Assembly: GCA_027484575.1 (NCBI GenBank)
Contig: JAIXSQ010000018.1
Coordinates: forward strand, 1 to 64,000
DNA from: Comamonadaceae bacterium
Lineage (GTDB): Bacteria; Pseudomonadota; Gammaproteobacteria; Burkholderiales; Burkholderiaceae_C
Length of the DNA stretch: 64,000 bases
Direction of reading: 5' to 3'
Numbering within the stretch: position 1 is the first letter of the stretch; each line of letters begins with the position of its first letter. Below the pieces are notes generated by a model, which was given only the letters and a program-made list of their open reading frames with translations, searched no databases and was not told the origin of the DNA. Below, piece by piece: positions 42,403-52,580 of the stretch. The position numbers and the translations under genes were made by a program.

Positions 42403-43478
42403 GCGCCGACCTGCAGCAACGCATCGCCACGCTGGTGCGCCAGGACGTGCAGGGCATGCATGCCTATGCCGTCCAGCCGTCGGCCGGCATGGTCAAGCTC
42501 GACGCGATGGAGAACCCGCACCGGCTGTCCCCCGCGCTGCAGCGCGCGCTGGGCGAGCGGCTGGGCGCGCTGGCGCTGAACCGCTACCCCGGCGAGCGCA
42601 TCGAGGTGCTCAAGCAGGCGCTGCGCGCGCACGTGCAGCTGCCCGAAGGACACGACCTGATGCTGGGCAACGGGTCGGACGAACTGATCTCGCTGCTGGC
42701 CATGGCCTGCGACCGGCCCGGCGCCACCATTCTGGCGCCGGTGCCGGGCTTCGTGATGTACGCCATGAGCGCGCAGCTGCAGGGCCTGGGCTTCGTGCCG
42801 GTGGACCTGACGCCCGACTTCCAGCTGGACGAGGCCGCGATGCTGGCCGCGATCGCGCGCCACCGGCCGGCGATCGTGTACCTGGCCTACCCGAACAACC
42901 CCACGGCCAACCTGTGGGACGACGCGGCGATCGAGCGGATCATCGAGGCCGCCCCGGGCTTCGTGGTGATGGACGAGGCCTACCAGCCCTTCGCCAGCCG
43001 CAGCTGGATCGGCCGGATGCAGCGCCATCCACACGTGCTGCTGATGCGCACGCTGAGCAAGTTCGGGCTGGCCGGCGTGCGGCTGGGCTACCTGGTGGGC
43101 CCGCGCGCGCTGGTGGCCGAGGTCGACAAGGTGCGCCCGCCGTACAACGTGAGCGTGCTCAACTGCGAGGCCGCCCTGTTCGCCCTGGAGCATGCCGAGG
43201 TGTTCGCCGCCCAGGCCGCCGACCTGCGGCGCGAGCGCTCGCTGCTGCTGGAGCGGCTGGCGGCGCTGCCCGGGGTGCAGGCCTTCCCGAGCGACGCCAA
43301 CATGGTGCTGGTGCGGGTCCCCGATGCCGCCAAGGCCTTCGCGGGCATGAAGTCCCGCGGCGTGCTCGTCAAGAACGTTTCTACAATGCATCCCCTGCTG
43401 GCCCACTGCCTGCGGCTGACGGTCGGCACCGCCGACGAGAACGCGCAGATGCTGGCCGCCCTGCAGGCAAGCCTATGA
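42399..43478 (+). CDS. hisC: Histidinol-phosphate aminotransferase
   Basis: A fold-I PLP aminotransferase of 359 residues converting imidazole acetol phosphate to histidinol phosphate. The PLP lysine is K221 in TLSKFGLAGVRLGY, with YPNNPTAN and MDEAYQPF upstream. Position inside the his operon fixes the role. ATGA overlaps with hisD and hisB. Confidence 0.96.
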   Translation: MSADLQQRIATLVRQDVQGMHAYAVQPSAGMVKLDAMENPHRLSPALQRALGERLGALALNRYPGERIEVLKQALRAHVQLPEGHDLMLGNGSDELISLLAMACDRPGATILAPVPGFVMYAMSAQLQGLGFVPVDLTPDFQLDEAAMLAAIARHRPAIVYLAYPNNPTANLWDDAAIERIIEAAPGFVVMDEAYQPFASRSWIGRMQRHPHVLLMRTLSKFGLAGVRLGYLVGPRALVAEVDKVRPPYNVSVLNCEAALFALEHAEVFAAQAADLRRERSLLLERLAALPGVQAFPSDANMVLVRVPDAAKAFAGMKSRGVLVKNVSTMHPLLAHCLRLTVGTADENAQMLAALQASL

Positions 43479-44071
43479 GCCAAGAGCGCACCGCCGACGT
43501 CACCCGCAACACCGCCGAGACCCGCATCCGCGTGCGGATCAACCTCGACGGCACGGGGCAAGCCAAGCTGTCCACCGGCATCGGCTTCTTCGACCACATG
43601 CTGGACCAGATCGCCCGGCACGGGCTGATCGACCTGGACATCCAGGCCGAGGGCGACCTGCACATCGACGGGCACCACACCGTCGAGGACGTGGGCATCA
43701 CCCTGGGCCAGGCCGTGGCGCAGGCGATCGGCGACAAGAAGGGCATCCGCCGCTACGGCCATGCCTACGTGCCGCTGGACGAGGCGCTGTCGCGCGTGGT
43801 GCTCGACTTCTCGGGCCGCCCCGGGCTGGAGATGAACGTCCTGTTCAAGTCCGGGACGATCGGCACCTTCGACACCCAGCTGGCGCACGAGTTCTTCCAG
43901 GGCTTCGTGAACCACGCCTTCGTCACGCTGCACATCGACAACCTCAAGGGCGAGAACGCGCACCACCAGTGCGAGACCGTGTTCAAGGCCTTCGCGCGCG
44001 CGCTGCGCGCCGCCGCCGAGCGCGACCCGCGCGCGGCCGGCACCATCCCGTCGACCAAGGGGTCGCTCTGA
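43475..44071 (+). CDS. hisB: Imidazoleglycerol-phosphate dehydratase
   Basis: A monofunctional IGP dehydratase of 198 residues, lacking the phosphatase domain fused in enterics. Metal-binding histidine motifs are FFDHMLDQIARHG, DGHHTVEDVGI, LAHEFFQGF and ENAHHQCETVFKAF. The histidinol-phosphatase activity must therefore come from another gene not in this window. The stop codon overlaps the inferred CTG start of hisH. Confidence 0.97.
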   Translation: MSQERTADVTRNTAETRIRVRINLDGTGQAKLSTGIGFFDHMLDQIARHGLIDLDIQAEGDLHIDGHHTVEDVGITLGQAVAQAIGDKKGIRRYGHAYVPLDEALSRVVLDFSGRPGLEMNVLFKSGTIGTFDTQLAHEFFQGFVNHAFVTLHIDNLKGENAHHQCETVFKAFARALRAAAERDPRAAGTIPSTKGSL

Positions 44072-44712
44072 AGACCGTCGCCGTCGTCGACTACGGCATG
44101 GGCAACCTGCGATCGGTGTCGCAGGCGGTGCTGCATGCCGCCCGCGGCAGCGGCTTCGAGGCGGTGATCACCGCCCGGCCCGAGGACGTGCGCGCGGCCG
44201 ATCGCATCGTGCTGCCCGGCCAGGGCGCCATGCCCGACTGCATGCGCGAGCTGCGCGAGTCGGGCCTGTTGCCGGCGGTGCTCGAGGCCGCGGCCGCCAA
44301 GCCGCTGTTCGGCGTCTGCGTGGGCATGCAGATGCTGCTGGACCGCAGCGAGGAGGGGCCCAGCGACGGCCTGGGCCTGATCCCCGGCGAGGTGCGGCGC
44401 TTCCGCCTGGACGGCCGGCTGCAGCCGGACGGCAGCCGCTACAAGGTGCCCCAGATGGGATGGAACCGCGTGCTCCAGACCCTGCCGCACCCGATGTGGG
44501 ACGGCATCGCCGATGGCGAATGGTTCTATTTCGTCCACAGCTTCCACGCCGCGCCGTCGGATGCGCGCCACAGCGCGGGCGAGGCCGACTACGGCAGCCG
44601 CTTTACCGCCGCGGTAGCCCGGGATAACATTTTTGCCACCCAGTTCCACCCCGAGAAAAGCGCCGACGCCGGCCTGGCCCTCTACAGGAATTTCCTCCGC
44701 TGGAACCCCTGA
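44068..44712 (+). CDS. hisH: Imidazole glycerol phosphate synthase, glutamine amidotransferase subunit
   Basis: Provides ammonia from glutamine to HisF. The 214-residue protein has nucleophile C84 in FGVCVGMQML, the VVDYGMGNLRSVSQAV opening, LPGQGAM, MGWN and the His-Glu pair in QFHPEKS. No ATG, GTG or TTG lies in frame between GTG 43969 (34 codons upstream, inside hisB) and the conserved N-terminus. CTG 44068 gives the standard start, overlaps the hisB TGA, and has AAGGGG five bases upstream. A CTG start is therefore inferred. Confidence 0.9.
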   Translation: MKTVAVVDYGMGNLRSVSQAVLHAARGSGFEAVITARPEDVRAADRIVLPGQGAMPDCMRELRESGLLPAVLEAAAAKPLFGVCVGMQMLLDRSEEGPSDGLGLIPGEVRRFRLDGRLQPDGSRYKVPQMGWNRVLQTLPHPMWDGIADGEWFYFVHSFHAAPSDARHSAGEADYGSRFTAAVARDNIFATQFHPEKSADAGLALYRNFLRWNP

Positions 44713-44758
44713 CCGCCCCCAAGCCGGTCTTCCCCGCCCCGCGCAACCGCGACTTCCC

Positions 44759-45502
44759 ATGCTGCTCATTCCTGCCATCGACCTGAAGGACGGTCACTGC
44801 GTGCGCCTCAAGCAGGGCGACATGGACCAGGCCACCGTCTTCGGCGAAGACCCCGCCGCGATGGCCCGCAACTGGCTGGCCAAGGGTGCCCGCCGCCTGC
44901 ACCTGGTGGACCTGAACGGCGCCTTCGCCGGCAAGCCGCAGAACTTCGCGGCCGTCAAGTCCATCCTCAAGGCCGTCGGCGACGACATCCCGGTGCAACT
45001 GGGCGGCGGCATCCGCGACCTGGACACGATCGAGAAGTACATCGACGGCGGCCTGCGCTACGTGATCATCGGCACCGCGGCCGTGAAGAACCCCGGGTTC
45101 CTCAAGGACGCCTGCAGCGCCTTCGGCGGCCACATCATCGTGGGCCTCGATGCCAAGGACGGCAAGGTCGCCACCGACGGCTGGAGCAAGCTCACCGGCC
45201 ACGAGGTGGTGGACCTCGCGCGCAAGTTCGAGGACTGGGGCGTCGAGTCGATCATCTACACCGACATCGGCCGCGACGGCATGCTCACCGGCATCAACGT
45301 CGAGGCCACCGTCAAGCTGGCGCAGGCCCTGACCATCCCGGTGATCGCCTCGGGTGGCCTGGCCGGCATCGCCGACATCGACAAGCTGTGCGCGGTCGAG
45401 GACGAGGGCATCGAGGGCGTGATCTGCGGCCGCGCGATCTACTCGGGCGACCTCGACTTCCAGCAGGCCCAGGCCCGCGCCGACGAACTCGCCAAAGGCT
45501 GA
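44759..45502 (+). CDS. hisA: Phosphoribosylformimino-5-aminoimidazole carboxamide ribotide isomerase
   Basis: A TIM-barrel isomerase of 247 residues. The half-barrel repeats are visible as LLIPAIDLKDGHCVRLKQG with catalytic Asp, LGGGIRDLDTIEKYI, and the second-half YTDIGRDGMLTGIN with IASGGLAG. It starts 46 bases after hisH and ends one base before hisF. Confidence 0.97.
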   Translation: MLLIPAIDLKDGHCVRLKQGDMDQATVFGEDPAAMARNWLAKGARRLHLVDLNGAFAGKPQNFAAVKSILKAVGDDIPVQLGGGIRDLDTIEKYIDGGLRYVIIGTAAVKNPGFLKDACSAFGGHIIVGLDAKDGKVATDGWSKLTGHEVVDLARKFEDWGVESIIYTDIGRDGMLTGINVEATVKLAQALTIPVIASGGLAGIADIDKLCAVEDEGIEGVICGRAIYSGDLDFQQAQARADELAKG

Positions 45503-45503
45503 C

Positions 45504-46279
<776 letters not shown>

Positions 46280-46283
<4 letters not shown>

Positions 46284-46293
46284 GCGGCCTCAG
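46280..46293. terminator. Small inverted repeat spanning the hisF and fasciclin stop codons
   Basis: CTGAG-CGGC-CTCAG, a 5-bp stem including both TGA codons of the convergent pair. Very short and without T-tract; a terminator role is tentative. Confidence 0.25.
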
Positions 46294-47264
46294 GCCGGGC
46301 GCAGCACCCGGTCGATCACGTGCACCACGCCGTTGGTGGCGAAGCGGTCGGTCAGCACCAGGTTGGCCGTGCGCCCCAGCCGGTCGGTGACCACCCCCGC
46401 CGCGCTCACCACGAGGGTGTCGCCCGCGGCCGCCGACGCGGTCGCCAGCGCGGTGCCCGCAGGAATCTCCGCCCGCAGCGCCCGCTGGGGCAGCACGTGG
46501 TAGGCCAGCACCCGCTGCAGCAGCGCGGTGTCGGCCAGCAGCTGCGCCTGCGTGACGCCCAGCTCGGCCAGCAGGGCCGTGAACGCGGCGTTGGTGGGAG
46601 CCAGCACCGTGAACGGGCCGGTGCCGGCCAGCGTGGTGTCCAGCCCCGCGGCCTGCACGGCGGCCACCAGGGTCGACAGGTCCGGCGTGGCCTGCGCCAG
46701 CTGCACGATGCTGCGGTTGGCCGGCAACAGCACCCGGTCGATGCGGTGGATCACGCCGTTGCGCGCCAGGATGTCGGCCTGCGTGACCGTCGCGGTGCGG
46801 TTGCGCCCGTCCGTGAGCTGCAGGCCGCCGCCCACGGGCTCGGCCTTCGCGATGCCGCCCTGCACGGTGGTCAGCGCCCGCCCGGCGGGGATCTGGGTGC
46901 TGGTGGCCCGCACCGGCAGCACGTGGAAGGTGAGCACGCTGCGCAGCAGCGCCTGGTCGGCCAGCAGCTGCGGCAGCGTCACCCCGAGCTCCGCCAGCAG
47001 GGCGTCGAAGGCCGCGTTGTCGGGTGCGAAGACGGTGAACGGCCCGTCGCCCTGCAGCGTGGGCACGAGCCCGGCGGTGTCCAGCGCACGCACCAGCGTG
47101 CTGAAGGCGGGGGTGGCCTGGGCGGTCTGGACGATGTCGGCCGCCGCGGCCTGGGCCTGCGGCTGCGACAGCGCGGGGGCGATCCCGCCATCGTCGCCGC
47201 CGCCGCAGCCGGCCAGCAGCAGGGAACCGGCCCCGAAGGCCGACAACAGGGTGCGTCGTTGCAT
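46290..47264 (-). CDS. Fasciclin (FAS1) domain lipoprotein, two domains
   Basis: A secreted, probably outer-membrane-attached protein of 324 residues. An N-terminal signal with RR (MQRRTLLSAFGAGSLLLAGC) ends in a lipobox with C20, followed by a Gly/Asp linker. Two FAS1 repeats occupy about 40-180 and 183-324; each has the FTVFAPDNAAF or FTVLAPTNAAF H1 block and the NGVIHRID or NGVVHVID H2 block. FAS1 domains mediate adhesion or matrix contacts. AGGAG lies upstream of the ATG on its own strand. It sits antisense inside the his operon, a likely later insertion. Confidence 0.9.
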   Translation of the reverse strand: MQRRTLLSAFGAGSLLLAGCGGGDDGGIAPALSQPQAQAAAADIVQTAQATPAFSTLVRALDTAGLVPTLQGDGPFTVFAPDNAAFDALLAELGVTLPQLLADQALLRSVLTFHVLPVRATSTQIPAGRALTTVQGGIAKAEPVGGGLQLTDGRNRTATVTQADILARNGVIHRIDRVLLPANRSIVQLAQATPDLSTLVAAVQAAGLDTTLAGTGPFTVLAPTNAAFTALLAELGVTQAQLLADTALLQRVLAYHVLPQRALRAEIPAGTALATASAAAGDTLVVSAAGVVTDRLGRTANLVLTDRFATNGVVHVIDRVLRPA

Positions 47265-47422
47265 GGGTGTGCTCTCCTGGTGGGTGGGAAGCGCTCAAGA
47301 CCGATCGGACTTGATGCAGACCGAATGGTCGCTGCGTGAACTGGAAAGTTATGCGCGCGTCACCAACCGTTGCGGCTGATACCTCGCGCAGCCCTGCAGC
47401 AGGGGCCCACCGGCGGATCGCG

Positions 47423-47428
47423 GACAAT
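47423..47428 (+). promoter_or_regulatory. -10-like hexamer immediately before hisI
   Basis: GACAAT ends six bases before the hisI ATG at 47435, which would give a leaderless hisI transcript. Because the fasciclin gene cuts hisI off from hisF, a separate promoter is needed here. No clear -35. Confidence 0.3.
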
Positions 47429-47434
47429 CCGCCG

Positions 47435-47824
47435 ATGCAGTGGCTCGACGAGGTGACGTGGGACGCAGCCGGCCTGGTGCCGGTGATCGCCCAGGAGCAG
47501 GACACGGGGGATGTCCTGATGTTCGCGTGGATGAACCGCGAGGCCCTGCGGCTGACCGCCGAGCAGGGCCGGGCCGTGTACTGGAGCCGCTCGCGCGGCA
47601 AGCTGTGGTTCAAGGGCGAGGAGTCCGGCCACGTCCAGCAGGTGCACGAGATCCGCCTGGACTGCGATGCCGACGTGGTGCTGCTGCGGGTCACCCAGCT
47701 CGGCCACGACCCGTCGATCGCGTGCCACACCGGCCGGCACAGCTGCTTCTTCCGCAGGCTCGAGGCCGGCCGCTGGTCCGAGGCCGAACCGGTCTTGAAA
47801 GACCCGTCCACCATCTACACCTGA
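47435..47824 (+). CDS. hisI: Phosphoribosyl-AMP cyclohydrolase
   Basis: Opens the purine ring of phosphoribosyl-AMP in histidine synthesis, 129 residues. MFAWMNREALRLT, YWSRSRGKLWFKGEESGHVQ, the DCDAD metal site and ACHTGRHSCFF with zinc cysteines are all present. It is separate from HisE, as usual in betaproteobacteria. ATG 47435 gives the usual length; an upstream in-frame start at 47336 would add unrelated sequence. Confidence 0.96.
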   Translation: MQWLDEVTWDAAGLVPVIAQEQDTGDVLMFAWMNREALRLTAEQGRAVYWSRSRGKLWFKGEESGHVQQVHEIRLDCDADVVLLRVTQLGHDPSIACHTGRHSCFFRRLEAGRWSEAEPVLKDPSTIYT

Positions 47825-47830
47825 GGCCCC

Positions 47831-48199
47831 ATGAGCTCGAACGATTCCCTGGCCCGGCTCGCGGCCGTCATCGAGAGCCGCAAGGCGGCCAACGGCGGCG
47901 ACCCCGAGCGCAGCTACGTCGCGCGCCTGCTGCACAAGGGCCCGGACGCCTTCCTCAAGAAGATCGGCGAGGAGGCCACCGAGGTGGTGATGGCGGCCAA
48001 GGATACCGACCACGGCGGCGACCGCGCCAAGCTGGTGGGCGAGGTGGCCGACCTGTGGTTCCACAGCATGATCGCGCTGGCCCACTACGGCCTGGCGCCG
48101 GCCGACGTGATCGACGAACTGGAGCGCCGCGAGGGCACCAGCGGCATCGAGGAAAAGGCGCTGCGCAAGGCGCGCCTGCGCGAGGAGGGTGCCGCATGA
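47831..48199 (+). CDS. hisE: Phosphoribosyl-ATP pyrophosphohydrolase
   Basis: A MazG-like all-alpha hydrolase of 122 residues, second step of histidine synthesis. KKIGEEATEVVMAAKD and DRAKLVGEVADLWFHSMIAL contain the EExxE and ExxD-type metal-binding pattern. It lies six bases after hisI and overlaps the following membrane-protein gene by ATGA. Confidence 0.95.
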   Translation: MSSNDSLARLAAVIESRKAANGGDPERSYVARLLHKGPDAFLKKIGEEATEVVMAAKDTDHGGDRAKLVGEVADLWFHSMIALAHYGLAPADVIDELERREGTSGIEEKALRKARLREEGAA

Positions 48200-48552
48200 A
48201 GGAAACCGACTACGCGGACTTCGCGCCCAAGACCGAGTCCGACCGCACGGTGATGCACGTGCTGTACGGGCTGCACACGGTGGCCCCCTTCAGCTACTGG
48301 ACGCTCGCGCTGGTGGCCGTGGTGGTGAACTACATCAAGCGCGGCGACGAGGCCGACCTGCTGTACGTGGCGCACCACGACTACATGCTGCGCACCTTCT
48401 GGTGGACCGTGCTGTGGCTGGTGCTGACCTCGCCGCTGTACCTGCTGTTCTTCCTGCCCGGCTTCCTGGCGCATTCCGTCGTGGGCCTGTGGTACCTGTA
48501 CCGCTGCATCCGTGGCTGGCTGCGCTTCGTCGACCACCGCCCGCCCCAGTGA
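48196..48552 (+). CDS. DUF4870-like small membrane protein
   Basis: An inner-membrane protein of 118 residues with about three hydrophobic segments (near 30-48, 67-87 and 88-105) and conserved aromatic residues. The pattern of LHTVAPFSYWTLALVAVVVNYIKR and a final WYLYRCIRGWLRF resembles the DUF4870/YlaC-like group found at this locus in related bacteria. Function unknown. Translationally coupled to hisE upstream and followed 16 bases later by hinT. Confidence 0.72.
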   Translation: MKETDYADFAPKTESDRTVMHVLYGLHTVAPFSYWTLALVAVVVNYIKRGDEADLLYVAHHDYMLRTFWWTVLWLVLTSPLYLLFFLPGFLAHSVVGLWYLYRCIRGWLRFVDHRPPQ

Positions 48553-48568
48553 GCCGCGACCGATCCCC

Positions 48569-48928
48569 ATGACCCACGACCCGAACTGCATCTTCTGCAA
48601 GATCGTCCAGGGCGCGATCCCCTCGCGCAAGGTGTACGAGGACGACGAGATCCTGGCCTTCCACGACATCGCGCCGTGGGCGCCCGTGCACTTCCTGATG
48701 GTGCCCAAGCAGCACGTGCCCTCGCTGGCGCACGTGAGCGAGGCGCATGCGCCGCTGCTGGGCCGCATGCTGGCGCTGGCCCCGCGGCTGGCGCTCGAGC
48801 AGGGCTGCCAGCCCTACCCCGAAGGCGGCCACCGCGTCGTGATCAACACGGGCGTGCAAGGCGGCCAGGAAGTGCACCACCTGCACGTGCACGTGATGGG
48901 TGGCCCGCGGCCCTGGGCCAAGGGCTGA
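48569..48928 (+). CDS. hinT: HIT-family purine nucleoside phosphoramidase HinT
   Basis: A 119-residue histidine-triad hydrolase of AMP-linked substrates. CIFCKIVQGAIPS is the start signature and HHLHVHVMGG contains the HxHxH triad (104-108). Its place between hisE and tatA is well conserved in betaproteobacteria. Confidence 0.95.
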   Translation: MTHDPNCIFCKIVQGAIPSRKVYEDDEILAFHDIAPWAPVHFLMVPKQHVPSLAHVSEAHAPLLGRMLALAPRLALEQGCQPYPEGGHRVVINTGVQGGQEVHHLHVHVMGGPRPWAKG

Positions 48929-48979
48929 CGCCGCGCGCGGACACCGCGGGGCCTGGCGGGCCCATCCGCCCCCGGCGAC

Positions 48980-49006
48980 TAGAATCCGCCTCAATCTTTT
49001 CAGGAG
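48980..49006 (+). promoter_or_regulatory. -10-like box and ribosome-binding site of tatA
   Basis: TAGAAT (48980-48985) lies 27 bases before the tatA ATG, with AGGAG (49002-49006) six bases before it. This suggests tatABC has its own promoter. No clear -35. Confidence 0.4.
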
Positions 49007-49012
49007 TCCACC

Positions 49013-49264
49013 ATGGGTTCGTTTTCCATCTGGCACTGGCTGGTCGTGCTGCTCATCGTCGTGCTGGTCTTCGGCACCAAGAAGCTCAAGAACATCGGCT
49101 CCGACCTCGGTGGTGCCGTCAAGGGTTTCAAGGACGGCATGAAGGACGGCTCGGCCCCCGAGCAGCAGGCCACCACGCCGCCCGCGGGCCAGGTGACCAG
49201 CAGCGCCACCGCGCCGGCCGCCGACAAGACGACCATCGACGTCGAGGCACGCAACAAGTCGTGA
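49013..49264 (+). CDS. tatA: Sec-independent translocase subunit TatA
   Basis: Forms the size-adaptable pore for folded proteins with twin-arginine signals. The 83-residue protein has a short membrane helix (about 7-20), the FGTKKL hinge and an amphipathic helix NIGSDLGGAVKGFKDGMKD, then a disordered polar tail. A strong AGGAG precedes the ATG. First gene of tatABC. Confidence 0.96.
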   Translation: MGSFSIWHWLVVLLIVVLVFGTKKLKNIGSDLGGAVKGFKDGMKDGSAPEQQATTPPAGQVTSSATAPAADKTTIDVEARNKS

Positions 49265-49289
49265 CCCTTCATCGCGGAGTGCGCAGCCG

Positions 49290-49751
49290 GTGATCGACCT
49301 CGGCCTATCCAAGATGGCGCTGATCGGCGCCGTGGCGCTGATCGTCATCGGCCCCGAGAAGCTGCCCAAGGTGGCCCGCACGGTGGGCACCCTGCTGGGC
49401 AAGGCGCAGCGGTACGTGGCCGACGTCAAGGCGGAGGTGAACCGCTCGATGGAGCTGGACGAACTGCGCAAGATGAAGGACAGCGTCGAGAACGCCGCGC
49501 GCGACGTCGAGGCTTCGGTGCGCACCGGCGCCGCCGACTTCGAGAAGCAGTGGTCCGACGCGCTCGCCGACCCGGCCACGCAGCCGCTGGCCGAGCCGCC
49601 TTCCCTGCCCGAGTACAAGCGCCCGTCCAAGAACTGGCGCCTCAAGCGGGGCGCCACCCCCCAGTGGTACAAGGCCCGCAACGGCGTGCGCACGCGCGCC
49701 CTGTCGGGCGCGGCCCGCGTCGCGCGGTACCGCCCCAGGAAACCCGATTGA
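49290..49751 (+). CDS. tatB: Sec-independent translocase subunit TatB
   Basis: Part of the TatBC signal-peptide receptor. The 153-residue protein has MIDLGLSKMALIGAVALIVI with the family's conserved Glu in GPEKLP, an amphipathic helix, and a long tail rich in Arg and Lys. GTG start at 49290. It ends exactly at the tatC ATG. Confidence 0.95.
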   Translation: MIDLGLSKMALIGAVALIVIGPEKLPKVARTVGTLLGKAQRYVADVKAEVNRSMELDELRKMKDSVENAARDVEASVRTGAADFEKQWSDALADPATQPLAEPPSLPEYKRPSKNWRLKRGATPQWYKARNGVRTRALSGAARVARYRPRKPD

Positions 49752-50543
49752 ATGTCCCAGCCTGACAAGGAAGACGAGCTCGCGGGCACCGAGCAGCCGT
49801 TCGTCGCCCATCTCGTCGAACTGCGCGATCGCCTGATCAAGTCGGTGATCGCCGTCGGCCTCGTGGCCGCCGTGCTGGCCGTCTGGCCCGGCCCCGGTGC
49901 GCTCTACGACCTGCTGGCCGCCCCGCTGGTGGCCCACCTGCCCAAGGGGGCGACGCTGATCGCGACCTCGGTGATCTCGCCGTTCCTGGTGCCGCTGAAG
50001 ATCCTGCTGATGGCGGCCTTCCTGATCGCGCTGCCGGTGGTGCTCTGGCAGGTGTGGTCGTTCGTCGCCCCCGGCCTGTACTCGCACGAGAAGAAGCTGG
50101 TGCTGCCGCTGGTGGTCTCCAGCACCTTCCTGTTCTTCATCGGCGTGGCGTTCTGCTACTGGTTCGTGTTCGGCCAGGTGTTCTCGTTCATCCAGAGCTT
50201 CGCGCCCAAGAGCATCACCGCCGCGCCCGACATCGAGGCCTACCTGAGCTTCGTGCTGACCATGTTCCTGGCGTTCGGCCTCGCGTTCGAGGTGCCGATC
50301 GTGGTCATCGTGCTGGCGCGCATGGGCATCGTCAGCGTGGAGAAGCTCAAGGAGTTCCGCGGCTACTTCATCGTGCTGGCCTTCATCATCGCCGCCGTGG
50401 TCACGCCGCCCGACGTCGTGTCGCAGCTGGCGCTGGCCATCCCGATGATCCTGCTGTACGAGCTGGGCATCTGGGCCGCGCAGATCTTCATCCGCCACAC
50501 CCAGGCGCCGGCCGAAGGCGGCGACGCCGCCACCGACGCCTGA
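49752..50543 (+). CDS. tatC: Sec-independent translocase subunit TatC
   Basis: The polytopic core of the twin-arginine translocase, 263 residues with six transmembrane helices. FVAHLVELRDRLIKS is the N-terminal recognition-site motif, with WQVWSFVAPGLYSHEKK and FGLAFEVPIVV further on. Begins directly after the tatB stop. Converges on the serine protease gene. Confidence 0.97.
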   Translation: MSQPDKEDELAGTEQPFVAHLVELRDRLIKSVIAVGLVAAVLAVWPGPGALYDLLAAPLVAHLPKGATLIATSVISPFLVPLKILLMAAFLIALPVVLWQVWSFVAPGLYSHEKKLVLPLVVSSTFLFFIGVAFCYWFVFGQVFSFIQSFAPKSITAAPDIEAYLSFVLTMFLAFGLAFEVPIVVIVLARMGIVSVEKLKEFRGYFIVLAFIIAAVVTPPDVVSQLALAIPMILLYELGIWAAQIFIRHTQAPAEGGDAATDA

Positions 50544-50549
50544 GGCGGC

Positions 50550-50553
<4 letters not shown>
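50540..50553. terminator. Small inverted repeat spanning the tatC and protease stop codons
   Basis: CTGAG-GCGG-CTCAG, a 5-bp stem that includes the TGA of tatC and the TGA of the convergent protease. Same architecture as at 46280-46293; weak on its own. Confidence 0.25.
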
Positions 50554-51707
<1,154 letters not shown>

Positions 51708-51821
51708 GGGATGGCTGGGCGGACGCGGAGCGGTCGAGTGTAGAGCGGCGCCCGCCGCGCCGCAGGGGCGGGGGCGGTGGTCCACAATCGGACCCGTTCC
51801 CGCACCGCCCCACACGCATCC

Positions 51822-52580
51822 ATGGCCCACCGAGACGACGTCACCCAGGCCTTCGCGCAGCTGCTGGCGCCCGAGCGCTACAAGGACTATGGCCCCAACG
51901 GGCTGCAGGTCGAAGGCCGCGCGCAGGTGCGGCGCATTGTCTCGGGCGTGACCGCCAGCCGGGCCCTGATCGAGGCGGCGATCGCCGACGGTGCCGACGG
52001 CATCGTGGTGCACCACGGCCTGTTCTGGCGCGGCCAGGACGGCCGGGTGACCGGCTGGATGAAGCAGCGGCTGGCCCTGCTGCTGGCGCACGACATCAAC
52101 CTCTGGGCCTATCACCTGCCGCTGGACGCGCATGCCGAGCTGGGCAACAACGCCCAGTTGGGCCGCGTGCTGGGCCTGCGCGCCGACGGCCGCTTCGGCG
52201 ACCAGGACCTGGGCTTCCTGGGGGCGCGCGGCGACGGCGAGCCCTTCGCGGACGCGCGGGCGCTGGCCGACCACCTGCAGGACGTGCTCGGCCGGCCGGT
52301 GACGCTGGTCGAGGGCGCGCCGGGCCCGGTGCGGCGCATCGCCTGGTGCACCGGCGGGGCCCAGGGCTGGTTCGAGGAGGCGATCGCGGCCGGTGCCCAG
52401 GCCTTCCTGACCGGCGAGATCTCCGAGCCTCAGGCGCACTACGCGCGCGAGTGCGGCGTGAGCTTCCTGGCCTGCGGCCACCATGCCACCGAGCGCTACG
52501 GCGCGCCCGCCGTCGCCGATCACGTGGCCCGCGGCCTGGGGCTGGACCACCGCTTCGTCGACATCGACAACCCCGCATGA
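51822..52580 (+). CDS. DUF34/Nif3-like dinuclear metal protein
   Basis: A 252-residue member of the NIF3/YbgI/DUF34 family, which forms ring-shaped hexamers with a dinuclear metal site. DYGPNGLQVEG, VVHHGLFWRG and YHLPLDAHAELGNNAQL carry the N-terminal metal ligands, and CGHHATERYGAPA the C-terminal histidines. Biochemical role is unsettled in the family. CACAAT (51783-51788) could be its -10 box. Overlaps pdxA by ATGA. Confidence 0.9.
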   Translation: MAHRDDVTQAFAQLLAPERYKDYGPNGLQVEGRAQVRRIVSGVTASRALIEAAIADGADGIVVHHGLFWRGQDGRVTGWMKQRLALLLAHDINLWAYHLPLDAHAELGNNAQLGRVLGLRADGRFGDQDLGFLGARGDGEPFADARALADHLQDVLGRPVTLVEGAPGPVRRIAWCTGGAQGWFEEAIAAGAQAFLTGEISEPQAHYARECGVSFLACGHHATERYGAPAVADHVARGLGLDHRFVDIDNPA

